In this document: one piece after another, positions 47,974 through 60,460 of the stretch | Position numbering within the stretch: the first letter of the stretch is position 1 | Layout of the letters: each line of letters opens with the position of its first letter | NCBI GenBank assembly: GCA_008508345.1 | Contig: QNGE01000999.1 | Span: 23,702 to 87,701, forward strand | Direction of reading: 5' to 3' | DNA from: Paragonimus westermani | Lineage: Eukaryota; Platyhelminthes; Trematoda; Plagiorchiida; Troglotrematidae | Length of the DNA: 64,000 bases | The notes under the pieces: generated by a model | Told to the model about the DNA's origin: nothing | What the model saw: the letters and a program-made list of their open reading frames with translations, nothing else | The model's database searches: none | Program-made: the position numbers and the translations under genes

Positions 47974-50900
47974 TTAATCATGCCGAAAACATTACCCACC
48001 GCCCTCTGTTTCTCATACGCAACCGCCACCTTGTGGTGGGCAATAAGCTATATGGGTATTCACGCATTTGGGTTATAAGTCCTTTTTAAGTGTGCATGTG
48101 CATTCCGAATATAATTCCAAGATGTCCTACCATGGGGACTTATTGGTAAGCTTCGAACCACTGACGAATAACCTCTTAATTTTTAAGTGATAACTCCCAG
48201 CAATTTGAAGAGATGATGAAGTATCATGCAGAAATCATCAGTTTCATCAAGACGGCGTCGGATCCGTTTTTCAAAATGTCCTACACGTGAAAATCATCTG
48301 TAGGTGGTAATATCGTTGAGTGAAGCTGAGAGGGTTTCGAAACTGCCCTTACACTGATTTATGTTTATATCGACTCGAATTGCTTGCAGACGTTTAGTCC
48401 AAACATGAGAGTACAGCGCCAAATAAAGACTGGAGAGTATGTCTTTTCCGAGCCGTTGGGGCCGGCAAAGTACGTCCATTATTACCAGCAGAATTCTTAC
48501 CTTTTCATGCCCGAAAAAGAGTTTTTCTCATAAATAAGCCTAAGTGACATTGTAGCATACTTTGATCACCACACTTTCGGTTTAATTCAAACTACTGCTG
48601 CAAAGATTCTTAGAGTTTTTTGGCTAGTCATGATTGAGTTAGATAAGCATACTGAGCGGCGGTTTAACAAATGCAGTGCGCTCGAGGCGGTTATTCAGTT
48701 AAAGTGGCATCCATCGGGATAGAAACGGGAGCACTGAAATGATGATGCTCTATTTTTGAATTGGGGTTACCCGATAGTGTTGCTCAGTATTTCTTTGAAA
48801 ACAGTGGTGTTAAAAAATCAGAAAACCATATCCAAGGCCCTCGTGTATTAACGTTCTTAGAACTGGTGGAATGCAGTTGAAACCTTACATTTCGCCGTGG
48901 TCAAAAAGCCTAGATTGGCCATGCATACAGTAGTCAGTACTTATACTTTTCGGTACAGCGCCTGCATTGTAGAAGAACGTCGCCAGCACCCACTTGAAGT
49001 GGCGGTCTGACAGCTTTACCTGGGATCACTCTTGAGGCTGCCTACTTAAAAACAATTCTGGCAAACCAAGCCCCCAGAGCTGCATTGAGCTTGTACAGGA
49101 TGAGATAGTCTTTGGCATCACAAGATCCACGATGAGCGTACACATCATTGGCTTTGAAAATTGTAAGTCTGGTGTTTAAGGTTTGACGAAGTGCGAGCCG
49201 CAGTGTGACAGTCAGAGAAGTGTGTGTGTTTAGTTGTCTTTTCTCGAACCTTCGGTATATACTATATCTAATTTACCACCGACTTACAGTGCAGAAAGGG
49301 AGACGCAGTCTGTAGCCCCCAAAGGCAGTGTACATCAACTCAGCTGGCACGAAGTTCTTGAGCAATGAGCTCACTGATGAAGGGTTTCACACTCTCGTAA
49401 CCGAAATGAGTTTTGATGAGTGAATCTCTCGTGGTAAGTAAAGTTGTAATTCCTTGACCTTTCGGGCTTGACGACTATGAAGTCACTTCATTTAATTACT
49501 TACACACAAAAGATATATGCCAAATAGAAGATGCTGCACAAATGAGCTGTGGTAGAGCAGAGGTCATGTCCAGTCTGTTGCAGGACCTGTGCGGTCAGGC
49601 CCACAGTCATGCAGGGATGGTTTCAAGGGGTATTGCTTTGGCCAGGAATCCCCCCTCAGCGCAGCCAAGAGCAAATATCTACTGATGAAGCATTACAAAA
49701 CTGTCCATGGATGATTGGAAACTCAGATAGATCTAATCTAGATAAAAAGAGGGCAACCAACATAAATTTAGATGGACAGGCCAGGGCTGAGGTTAAGGAC
49801 AGTAGAATTTTCCACGGAGCATCATAAGAGACCAACAGGACACTGATGCCGCTAACAAATATGACTGTATGCAGGAAGGTGAAGGTGTTAACGTCCTTGC
49901 ACAAGACGTAGGCCAGGTTGCATTTGCAGCACGCAGTTTGGTTGTGGGTTCAACTCTAGTAAAGGAGGAGGAAGCGTTATCCTTTTGGAAGACTTCCTAA
50001 GTTGTCCAACGCAAATAAGGGGAAACTCCATGACGAAATGCTTCAGTATGCAGACAAGCTTCAGTGAGTGACCTCACATGGTTGTCACTTCGGCTATGCG
50101 GATTTCCAAGTGTGGCGGTGCCAAGCTCTCACCCTCCATCACAGGTAGGCGAATGAGCAAATACGGCATTAAGTCAGTAGACATCTAAGTAAAATACACG
50201 TTGACGAGAAATTTGTTAACGAGTGGAAGTAGCTTAAACGGATAATCGTAAAACGTGATAAAGTCTGGGAGGTCACCAGAGTGACAATCCATATTAGGGT
50301 ACTGTCCGTGATAAGAATTGTCGGGTATATCGTCGACCTTGTGAAGTTCTGCCAGAATATTGCTGAAGAGTTACAAATAACACGACGTCGTTAGGCTAGA
50401 TCATTTTTGATATTGGTTTTATTATCGTTGAAAGATGGCCCTACGCCTTATAGTATTCTTCAACTGAACTGCGTCAAGCACCCTTACCCATACCACAACA
50501 ACTACTACAATTTCCCTCACTGTTATTTCGTCAGAGCACTGTAAAGTTTCAAATGTCAAAATGCTGCATTTCTCCCTTGTTGTTTCTTTGGTGACTTATG
50601 GTTCCCGCCATTCCTAGATCCACAGGCAGCCGTTTTCCTCCGGCCCAGCCAGATACCACTTGCATGAGTGAGCTCACTTTCATTTCATTGTCCTCCATTA
50701 CTCAGCAGTGGTCAGTTGCCCACTTTGTTTTACCGGCACGCCGCTTGCTCAGTTTCCGAGGGTTGATTCGCATTCGAGGCGAGGGATTTATTTTTGGTAC
50801 TATTAATAAATTAATGCAGTATGGCGTCCAGCTTCTACGAGTGTCTTCTCTTTGACCGTTTCAAGACAAATGATCTTTCTTGCCGTCGTATTCCAAGAAT

Positions 50901-52639
50901 GACTGCTACTGGATCATCAGGTAACACGTAACTCATTATCAGCTTGAATCTTCAGCTTACGGTTGAATACACGTTCTGACAACCGAGTTCGATAAAAAGT
51001 AAAATTGAACAAAACAGCGATGTTGAAACATAGGTGAATTCAGCCGAACTGGGTAGAAAATATTTGTTGCGAGATACTGGTATCAAACTCGCTTCCTTCA
51101 ACGACTTATTCAAAACAGTCAGTTCAACCGTCTCAATAAAAAACAAACGGTACATGATTGAACACACGAACACACGTATGAGGTAACAGATACGACAGTT
51201 GTGTTTCGTTGGTATGGCGTTTCGATGATAGAGTGGTACATGTTACCCATGGTTATACTATACCACATGACCGTAGACAGAAACAACCACATGAAGACAT
51301 CAGGTGCAATCGTTTTCAGGAACGACCTTCCGTCGACCGTTTTTGACCTGAATTACTGACACAAGAGCAAGCTGAACACATGGTTCAGATGCATAAATAA
51401 TTAACATACGTGGTGGGATAGCTTTCATTGAAGTTTCTTCGCCTTACAGCGTTAAATGCAGTGCAAACGCAATGTGGTCTGGAATCACAGATTATTTTAA
51501 TCTCCCGAATCACTCAAAATTGAGCGTTTTGCAACATGGAATAATGTAATTCACCTTGAAATCTCCGATGGAAGCATTTTTGCAACGCAAAGTCGATCAC
51601 AGAGTCTACTGTGGTGCATTTAGCAGATAGAGGAAAATTTTTCTTGACGGAAGTGTATGTGCAATTTTCAAGCATAGGCGATTTCTCTCCTTGCAACACA
51701 ACTAATACACTCAGTAAAATCTTAATACTTTTCCCGTAAACTTGGGTCAATATTTCGCGAAAAATGTGAAAAATCTCTTTGCGCTCAGATGGCCGCTTCC
51801 TACTCTTTTCGACCTTGAAGCGCCATATTGGCAAACTGCACAGTTGTCAGGGCTACAGTTTAGGTCAATCAACTTTTATTCACACGGATCTGGACATGAG
51901 TGTTTGAGCAGTAGGGGTAGGTTGATAGCTACCTGTATCGAATTTTTGTTATATGCAGCATAGGGCCAGGTATATGGATGTAACTCTTAGTCACATATCT
52001 GCCAACAAACGCGTTGACCCACCTGACAAATGTAATCATCACAGCAAATTAACACAAACTGGTAGGTAAAAAGTGAGGCACAATTGTCAGACGAACATCT
52101 TTCGGCTTCAAGCGCCCTTATTTTCTGCGTTCATTTGAAGATGAGGGATTCAGCTAAAGTATACTCTGAGACGAGCTGAAGGGGATCCTGTGCTTAACCG
52201 TGTTAATCTGATACTTTCCACGAAGAAACAGCTGTAGGATTGTGTGCTTTTTGGGGGAGGTGTGAATAATTGTCTTAACGCGCTTCTTTTTTTTATATGG
52301 TTGCCGATAAGTTTTTGCGGGGAGAAAGGGCCTTTTTTACAACTAACTGTCCAGGTCTAGTGTACCAGCCATTACAGTTTTGCGAATACGTCTGTACAAT
52401 GTTCTAACTGGCTTGCATTTTGGGTTGATTGGGCACATCGACCGCGCCAATTGGATTTGCAAAAACTGAATGGGAAAAGTGTCCCATTTTACCGTGTAGG
52501 AAGTAAGACGCCTGGACAGCCTACGACTTTAGTGGCTTGTATTTCGAAAACAGCGGTCAAGTGGGAATACATGACCACCTTGTCATTATAAAACGCGATA
52601 AGGTGACCGTGATCGGTGAATTTCAGAACGTCATCACAC
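47974..52639. other. No gene supported
   Basis: About 4.7 kb with short frames only. A minus frame of 106 codons at 51,514-51,834 is Lys- and Cys-containing and has a possible donor (AAG/GTGAAT) near its end, but no family is recognised. The plus frame at 49,549-49,827 (92 codons) shows nothing recognisable. Confidence 0.4.
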
Positions 52640-52740
52640 TGGACAATTCCAACCGCAATCCTCCTGAAGAAGTCCGCCCGAGGTGGTCAAAACGTTCAGT
52701 GGTACAAATTACCCGTGACGTTGTGCTATACTGAACCCAT
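52640..52740 (+). repeat. Penelope-type terminal repeat with hammerhead-like core, solo copy
   Basis: CTGAAGA (52,664-52,670) is followed by GTCCGCC-CGA-GGTGGTC (six of seven positions pair, counting G-T) and AAAACGTTCAGT, where GAAA has become AAAA. The downstream ACAAATTACCCGTGACGTTG aligns with the other copies at 1.0-1.2 and 23.3 kb. The homologous sequence fades by about 52,740. Confidence 0.55.
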
Positions 52741-54299
52741 CTATCAACCACCAACGTAGCTCCTGTAAAACGCAGCCAGGTCAATGTCATTTGGAAGTAA
52801 CCTCGCTCTTATTCCTGGAAGTGTACCGGTAAGTGTTGAAGCATGGAAGATACTCACAGTTGCTTCACTAACTTATTTTTAATAAGATACTTCAAATTAA
52901 ACTGCTATGAGCTCCGTGGACAGAATAATAATACTCCCAAGGTATTAGGGAGAAAGTAAAATAAGAAGCATGTGATGGCATGAAATCACCTTGAAAATGA
53001 GCAGTTATGGGGAGACATAAGCGAATGCGATCCAACCTCTACAAAAGTTGTTGTTGGCACACACGACGAAACAATTTGGGGGGCGTTGATCTAGTTAAAC
53101 GTCCACTTAACACGATGTGCAGATGATATCTTGATCACAGGCTCCAGCACTTTAGAAAGTCAGCGATCAAATTTGTCAGAGGGATAACTATTCACGGCTA
53201 GTAGTATTCGCAGAGGGACACCGTCGTTGCGTGTCTAGGAATTTCTGTCATGCGATGCGTTGGAGCCTTAGCCAGTTTGGGCTGCTTCTATAGCGTCAAA
53301 CTGAGGCAACCGTGTTAAGGCGATATTTGTAAACTTTGAGAACTACATTCTTCCATCAGTTCTTTGTTTTCTGATGTGTTTTCAGCGCAAGATTTCTTTG
53401 GTCCTCGAGGAATGCGTCCACTTTATCCAAGCACTTACCCTTCTGCATATTGACGACACCTGACCCCTTATTCAGAAGGTGATACACTCCAGCTGCTACA
53501 CACTAATTCTGGCGGATCAGTGTCAACGGGAACTCGCAGGCTATGCCAACCTGCTCTGTTTTGAATAGGCTGGTATCATATGCGGTTCTTGGGGAAAGCC
53601 CCCTGAATTTATGAGAGCACTTACAGAAATGAACCCGCGTCGGTGGCTTGTTGGCATGTTTCGGAGGTTTATTGACAGCACCACATTTGACCTTCCTTGA
53701 GTTAACGTTTGCCAAATTCAGAGCACGTTTGTTCGAATTTGCTGGGAATAACAACCATTCGCCTGACGAAGGGGTTCCGCAATACGAACATCGATTTCTA
53801 ACTTATCTCTGAAGCGGGCTTCTTGAACTTAGTGCTATCCTTCTTGCCCCTGCGCAGTTTTTCAACGTGTCCCGGTTGGCCCTCTTAAAAACAAACAGAA
53901 AACTTGTGATATTCAAGGAGGTGTTCTTTGATGGATTGCTTCTTTTTGATACTGACACTTTTGGACTTGAAACCGGATCAGACCGTTCGTCTCCCCCATC
54001 GATGTACGCCGAAGTTCTTCAAGGGTCGTTAATTTGGCTGCTGCCACCTCTTATCAACACCAGCTACCTTCCAGACATCTCCAGAGAGGCTATACCACAT
54101 ACCGACGGTCTGGAAACCTAGACCTCTCGGGCCCCAGCGCGACGCCGAATGATCTTGGCACGATACATCGCTGCTTGTGACACCGAAACCTCCCCTGGAC
54201 GACAGCAATTGCGTACTAGTGTTCAGTGGGACTTTCGGCAATGCTTAGGCGATTCTCAGTGCATCCACCACACGGACTCCGCGAAGACTGATATGAAGA
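52741..54299. other. No gene supported; faint RT-like traces
   Basis: A short plus frame at 53,104-53,180 reads HLTRCADDILITGSS, resembling an RT active site, without other motifs. A minus frame at 53,503-53,754 has HFCKCSHKFRG, which looks like the end of an EGF-like repeat but is not bounded convincingly. The 84-codon plus frame at 53,867-54,121 may be the upstream part of the CR1-like relic that follows. Confidence 0.35.
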
Positions 54300-54660
54300 A
54301 AAACTGAGGAACTTGGATGCGGTTTAACTTGCCTTTTGCATCTGGTCCTGAGATGGGAATAAAGAAGTTGCTTGCTACCCTCAAGATGATGAAGCGCACT
54401 TTCCCACATATGGACGAGAATGCGTCTCAAACGCCATGTGGGGTTTACACGAGGTTGTGACCCGAGTGTGCTGACCGGGTTTTGTGTATCACCTCGGAAA
54501 GAGATGAGTGAGCTGTTGATCGTGTCCAAAGCACGGCTGTCAAGCTAGTTACGGGCACATGAGATATCGCGTTCGAGACTTGGCTCAAAACTCCTGGTTT
54601 CTATCCGTTCGAATTTGGAAGACTGCTAGGCAGTTTTATTCTTACACTTTTTATGGCAAA
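54300..54660 (+). pseudogene. CR1-like ORF2 C-terminal relic
   Basis: The frame around 54,352-54,410 reads KKLLATLKMMKRTFPHMDEN. After shifts, the frame at 54,515-54,650 reads VDRVQSTAVKLVTGT, stop, then FETWLKTPGFYPFEFGRLLG and SFILT. These are the conserved blocks after the RT domain of CR1/Jockey proteins (KRTF, ERVQRRATK, LYPLEYRRLRGDLI-type). The RT core itself is missing. It is not the same copy as B, which starts 1.1 kb later. Confidence 0.7.
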
Positions 54661-55769
54661 TCTAGTATTCACTGTAAAAGCGATGCTATATCCTGTTTTC
54701 AGCAACTGTTTTTACGGACGTAAGATGTCCGTTTGACGCTGAATAAAACAGGCTAACTGCACTCAGACGATTTAGTTGTTCGGCCTTAAACCCGTATAGT
54801 AATCACTGAATCTCTGGAGCCACTAGATTATCTGAATATGCATGTCCAGCGTTATCCGCAAATCCACGGAGACTTCATTATGATAAGCTGGTTTACGAGA
54901 TGACATGGTGGGGAAACACATATCCGATTCCCCCTTCTAAAGTCAGCGCAAATTCCGGGATAATCTTCTTAAGATTCAACAAGCTGCTAGATGCGCATAT
55001 GTTGACACGCTGGAGAATCGAGGATAGGTAGCGCTCTGTTTGTTCCCGTCTAGAGAGGCTCAGTCAAAGAGCCCACACATTCAGCGAGTCCTACCTTTTA
55101 TAAGCAAACAGTGAAAAAGCCGTGAAATTCTCGTAAATGCGACAGTCAGGTGTCCAGCTCCCTACCTGCGCCGCTAACGTGGATAATCTGTGCAGCTAAC
55201 ACTGCTTTTTATGGGTAGTTTAAATGATTTAATAGGTCATAGCCCTATGTTGGACGCCACTTCATTTAGCTCCGCCTAGGTGACTGACCCGGTACCACAC
55301 GGTCACTCCCGCAGACGTTGGGGCAAACGACATTAGAAATGATAACCACTGCTGGATCACTTCGTTCCTGAGTGGAAAGACCTTTCGTGGTAAAGTCAGC
55401 CTTGACGTCCCCCCTTTACATCTATCTCAGCGGTTACATCACATGCATTAGCTTATATAAATAACTAAGTAGAGAGAATTTACAGCCACTCCTCTATCAG
55501 GACATTCTGGAAATCTAAAACTCTTGAGATCCCAACATTTTGCGAGCTTACTTCCAAGCAGTTAAGCGATGGTCAATGGACTAATGTCATCCTATCAATT
55601 ACGAACCAAAATGCTCCACATAATTGGAGAAAAGCGTGCACTTGAAAGCGCAGATAAGAGCTCGCAGTTGGTGCAGTTGATGAGACGCAGGAACTGTGGG
55701 AGAGACCCTGCCATCTTAATAGGACAAAACCACTGCAGATGACCCTGTAACAACCTGAGGTCTTTAGTT
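54661..55769. other. Unassigned spacer between two CR1-like copies
   Basis: No recognised coding blocks. Part of 55.4-55.77 kb may be the upstream ORF2 region of copy B, but I cannot find an endonuclease motif. Confidence 0.4.
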
Positions 55770-57887
55770 CATATTCTGTTGCTTCATTCAACATTGAAGG
55801 ACACATATTACCGCCACTCCTTTTTGTAAGTACAAGTAGGTTCCCAAGCCATATCCCTGTTGATGCAGGGCTCATACGTTCCCAGTTAGCTATTATCAAA
55901 CCGCTTCACCTAACTGGTCCTGATGAACTTCACCCCGTATCTCTAAAACACGGAGGGGAAGACATCTCTCTACCTCTGATTGATATTTGTACACTTTCTT
56001 TAACACCAGTTTCATTCCCCCTTCAGTAGAAAAAATCTACAATTGAGCCCTGCCATAAAAGTGGTTCACAACATGACGTCAGCAATTATCGTCCCGCTAA
56101 CCATTTGTTCTAGGGTGTTTGGAAGGGATAATAAAATGTCGCATGATCGAATTCTTATTACCATGAAGCCCTATAAACCACTGCCAGCATGGGTTTCTCA
56201 ACAAGCGTTCTTGCATGAAATGCCAGCTAGAATTTCTTGACCATGTGACAGAATCCACTGACGCCGGTAAGGCGATTATCGTTATACTGTTGAGCATGGC
56301 GAAGGCTTTTGATCGTGTGCCTCATAAGCGTATCCCGCTAAGAATAGCACCCTTTGGTATACGTGAACCATTGCTTAGCTGGGTTTCTTCATACCTTACA
56401 GGCCTCTCAGGAGACAATAGCTCAACGCCCCGACCAGCTACTACCGGTATGATACAAGTAAGTATTCTGGAACCGTTACTCTTTCTCATATATATAAACG
56501 ATATATGTCAAGTTATCAAGCATGGCAAACTACTCCTATTGGCTGATGATATCAAACTTGTTTACAGCTTCCCTCCTGACAATCTAAATGCGTGTTTGGA
56601 AAATATACGGAAGGACCGCATATCATTAGAGACTTGGTGCCAAACTTGGGTGATAAAATTTCAAACCAATAAATCCACTATCGTTGTGCATGGTTGTCAC
56701 GTACCAGATGGCTCGATAAAGCTGGACGGTCACAGCATACCAACCGCCAACTCAGTACGTGACCTGGGTTTGCGCTACTCAAACTCATTCAACTTCGCAG
56801 AACATATATCCTTCCTAGTCGCTAAAACCAGACGGACGATAGGTTGAATTAAACATTCATTCTTTCTACCTGGTGCACGTCCACACCTTTATAAACTATG
56901 CGTACGACCCCAGTTTGAGTACTGCACGTTCATATATGGCCACCTGCACAGGTCTGATAAGCTAACTCTGGAAAGCCTTCAACGTGCATTCAAGAAAGGC
57001 TTATTGGGTTATCCATTTTCTCTGAGCTACAGATAACGCTGCCAGACGCTTATACTCGATCTTCTCTGGTTACGGCGAATCAAGCTCAACCTTTCACTCA
57101 TGTATAGTTTGGTCTATGACAATAAATTCACCGTCACCTTCGTGACTAGCTTACAACACAGGCCGAAGTATATCCTCTGAAACAAGGACTCCACCTTGGC
57201 ATCTATCAAATCCCGGAAAAAGCTGCGTTCAAATTTCTTCCAAGTACAATATTTCTACATTTTGAACAAACTCCCGTATGCAATTTGAATCAGTAAAAAT
57301 ATACACCAATTCGAACAAAGTCTAGAAACTTTCTTAACAATGACGAACGTCATGTTAATTTTCAAGCTCTACTTGTCTGAGGACGTTATCTATGAAAACG
57401 GCGAATGTCATTCGGTCGAGATTTCCATCCGTTCCCCGCGACAGTATATGCTTTACCATCTACCCGTCATTGCAAAATTCTCCGCCGATTTTCCCTGGAC
57501 TATCTACATGGAATAATGACCAAATTCTTCGCCAGTACACCCCCCTTGCTCCATGCATCTCGTTTTTGGCACGACCGTGAGCACTGGGCCAGTTGCTACA
57601 TTGTGGAGTCCCAAGTGATGTAACAAATCAACTATTCTATCAAATTTTGTAGATCCCAAATACTGCAGTCTCAGAAATATGTATTTCAAAATTTTCTTCC
57701 TAGCTTTGAATTCTCCCCTCATATAATATGCGTTTTGTTGCTGTATTCACACAGCTGACTCATTTTACAATTTGCGGGTTTTAGTGTTCACCTGTGTTTA
57801 TTCTTGAAAATCTGTACTTTGTTCACACTCTCCCGGGTGTGTTTCTCAGAAACGCGTCAAGAAGTATAACATTATTATTATTATAAG
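55770..57887 (+). mobile_element. CR1-like element copy B, 5'-truncated, with 3' tail
   Basis: Upstream ORF2 blocks are visible from about 55,775 (ASFNIEGHILPPLL, then LTGPDELHPVSL, then a TAG in place of the usual Trp, then KSGSQHDVSNYRP). The RT frame is 56,215-56,847. The C-terminal blocks RPQFEYCTFIYGHLHRSDK and LESLQRAFKKGLLGYPFSLS follow with stops. The 3' UTR ends in (ATT)n at 57,871-57,884. Compared with A1, B lacks about 780 bases of 3' UTR between 57,390 and 57,400. The plus-strand orientation makes it an inverted partner of the 40-43 kb segments. Confidence 0.88.
56215..56847 (+). pseudogene. CR1-like reverse transcriptase, 210-codon frame
   Basis: Non-LTR RT with motif A at residues 20-36, where the catalytic Asp is Ser (LSMAKAFDRVPH). 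The PQGSVLGP-equivalent block is degenerate (MIQVSILEP, residues 79-87), and LLLADDIKLVYSF has the ADD active site at residues 110-112. Thumb blocks IKLDGHSIPTANSVRDLG and FAEHISFLVAKTRRTIG follow. An in-frame TGA at 56,164 and a frameshift near 56,125 cut it off from its own upstream half. The same two lesions are present in A2, so both come from an already dead ancestor or are copies of one sequence. Confidence 0.85.
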
Positions 57888-58251
57888 TGTACACCGTGAT
57901 ACTGGGAATTAGGGACTTCGGATAGCCCTAGAAGTCGTACTTGAATTGAAACCTCTCATGCAAGTAATAAGAAGACTTGGTACTGGCAGCAGTAAGCAGT
58001 TGTTTTTCATGAATTAAGAAGCCGAATTTTATACATTTACAACAGTATCGAAGAACGCACCGTTTGCCATTGGCTGAGGGTATTAGCGCATGCGTAGTCA
58101 TAATCTGTGTGTTAAATGGTAGGATACGGAACAGATGAACGGAAGGCACAACGCTCAGACCGTTCGTCAAATCTTAATGTTGTGTATTGAACGCGATATT
58201 TGGATTGGCCGTTTGTCTGGTCTTCTGTTGTGTTGGGGCTTGGATAGGCGG
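57888..58251. other. Possible LTR remnant or spacer
   Basis: No coding. On the minus strand the gypsy-like Pol ends near 58,255, next to a purine run (AGAAGAGGGGAAGG at 58,278-58,265) that could be a polypurine tract, so a 3' LTR would be expected here. I find no second copy of it in the window. Confidence 0.3.
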
Positions 58252-59640
58252 TTAATCCAGTAGATTTCCACCACAACCTTCCCCTCTTCTAGAAGCCTCC
58301 GCATCCATATTTGCCACTCGTTCTGACCTTCTCGGGGCATCGAACTCTTGCAGTACAGATTGCTCTGCTTCATCCATGGCTACTTTTTCTTTGCTTCGAA
58401 AGTGGATTTTTTCAGTGTCTTCGGTGAATCGAGACATCTTGCAGGTTTTTAATTTCTAATATTGTGCTGCCTAGGTGGCGAGCGATCAATCCTTTGGCAT
58501 TTTGCAAATCGTTTCCACGGAAATATACCACATCCGTCGAATCTGCACACTGAAGTGATGCCTCGATCTGAATAATACCGCTGGGCTCTCCCTTGTCTTG
58601 CAATGAGCTGCGTTCCTGTACTGATGCAGAACGTCATCGAGAAACGCATCTAGTTCGGCAAATGTTTTAGGATTATTGGAACTCACGGCTCTTTTAAGCG
58701 TTTTTAACAGACTTTCAGCGGCCACGTTTGAATATGGATGCCGAAGCGTCGTTCGCATGTGACGACACCCGATGCTGTCAAGCCGCTGGTTCATTTCAGG
58801 GGAACAAAGTCGTGACCCGTTGCCCGCCACCAGGACGTGCGAAATGCCTTCACGAATGAAACATTTACGAATAGCTCGCATAGTAAATGACGTGGAAAGT
58901 GAGGTTGCAATAAAAACTGCTGGCCACCGTGAGTAGGAATCAATTAACACCAGAATGTGATAGTTACCAATAAATGGTCCACATTGGTGTGCATGCATCC
59001 GTTGCCATGGTGGGTAGCTGTCCGGCCAAGGCGTCCAGTTCTTTGGCCTTGTCTTTATTTTGTGGCCGCAGGAATGGCCGAGTTTATCTCCGCCCACCAC
59101 CACATCTGTTGAGCCAGCGATTTCATTTCCTCAACGCTCAGGTGATCATTGTGCAAGTCCTTTAATAACGCTTTTCGTAGCGATGGCGGAATGACCAGTT
59201 GATCTCCCCGACACAGCACACCATCAAGTTGTATTGACAACTCCTCTCGGTTCTGGAATAACGCCGGGTGTTTCCACCTAATATTTGACGACGAACCCTA
59301 AGTCATCGAGACAGTCGTTGTGCCACAATTGTTTTTAGTTGTCTTGACCAAGTCATCTCGGCTTATTGGAATAGCTGGTTAGGCAAGCAGAGAGGCTTCA
59401 GCAGCTGGAAAACTGAAACACCTTGGAAAACATTCGCCTGAGGAATCTGTCTACCAGGACGGTGAAAGATGTCATAGTCGTGTGCTGCAAGAATTAGACT
59501 CCATCGCAGTATCATTGCCGCTGACGATTTGGCAATTGATTTGTGGGGGTCGAATAATTACTGTAGAGCTTGGTGATCTGCAACGGTGTCGAATCTACCA
59601 CCAGACAGATTTGTGCACCCTCCTTACAGCCCGGTAGACT
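58252..59640 (-). pseudogene. pol: Ty3/gypsy (K02A2.6-type) RNase H-integrase relic
   Basis: Minus strand, from about 59,640 down: FDTVADHQALQ, then SIAKSSAAMILRWSL and AAHDYDIFHRPGRQIPQAN (RNase H end), stops, IPPSLRKALLKDLHNDHLS with MKSLAQQMWWWAEI (zinc-binding region, Cys pair lost). The 205-codon core (59,103-58,486) has WQRMHAHQCGPFIGNYHILV, VAGNGSRLCSPEMNQ, NVAAESLLKTLKRAV and YRNAAHCKTRESPAVLF. In the DDE triad the first Asp reads His, the second Gly, and the Glu remains. The tail has GSTILEIKNLQDVSIHRRH and DAPRRSERVANMD. This is a lineage distinct from the CsRn1-like element. No RT or LTR is visible, so it is a truncated fossil. Confidence 0.85.
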
Positions 59641-60123
59641 GCTAGTGCCTACATTTCCGGGCGAATCTGACAACGTTTTTAAAACACACTCTATATAAGT
59701 AGGTGTGTGTGGCTAGGATGAGTCTTTAAAATAGTTCGACATACCGCTATCTTCCATCATGCCCCCTCAATCTATCACAAAAGATGAGTCAAAAAATATC
59801 CGTTTGCTGGGAATGAAAAAGCGGACGCTTCCTATAAACGAGAAGGACGGTTCCAGACTGTTTACGCAGCCTACTTCCGGTTGCGGTTTGAACGCGCCTG
59901 CTTGGCCGTTTATTTGGACCATATTAAAGACATGAATGAGCTCCAGCCTACACGACGAGCTGCAACGAAATCCACAGTAGGCCTTTGGAAAGTCACTTGT
60001 GAGTCACGGCTTAGAACATTCTCTGCCACAGGGTGGTGCTCATTGGGATTGCCTTTCACCAGTCTTTGGTACCGCTTGTTCTGGAATGCAAGCCAAAGGC
60101 ATGTTATACATTTATCTGCTTGG
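59641..60123. other. No gene supported
   Basis: Short overlapping frames at 59,881-60,135 on both strands without motifs. Confidence 0.4.
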
Positions 60124-60460
60124 TGCAATTATTAGGTGAACGAGATGGTCTTGATTTTCTATCCTTCCTCGATAATTTCACAAAGAGGTTGGATAGAGGT
60201 AATAATAAGATCGAAGTCTACGTATTATATTTCAAAAAGGTGTTCGATTCAGTAAACCACAGACTGACATTTCACAAACTAGAGACTTTCAGTCTTGCTT
60301 TAAGACCGCTAGGGTGGATATGAGATTTATTGAGGAGTCGCGACGAAAATTATAGCTCTCAGTGGAATTGTGCTTGAAGGTCGTCTTAGAAGCAAACCAG
60401 CCATTTTAACGAGGATCCTTGTTTTCCACATATTTTTCAAGATGTTGGAATGAAAATTTC
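60124..60460 (+). pseudogene. Non-LTR reverse transcriptase fragment
   Basis: FLDNFTKRLDRGNNKIEVYV followed by LYFKKVFDSVNHRLTFHKLE is the motif A region of a CR1/Jockey-type RT; the catalytic Asp of LDFSKAFDSVNH reads Tyr. After a TGA at about 60,322 the frame degenerates. LVFHIF near 60,419-60,436 could be the remnant of the LLFHIFIN-type block after PQGSVLGP. No downstream FADD is seen. It is a short fossil, not close to the A/B family. Confidence 0.65.
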
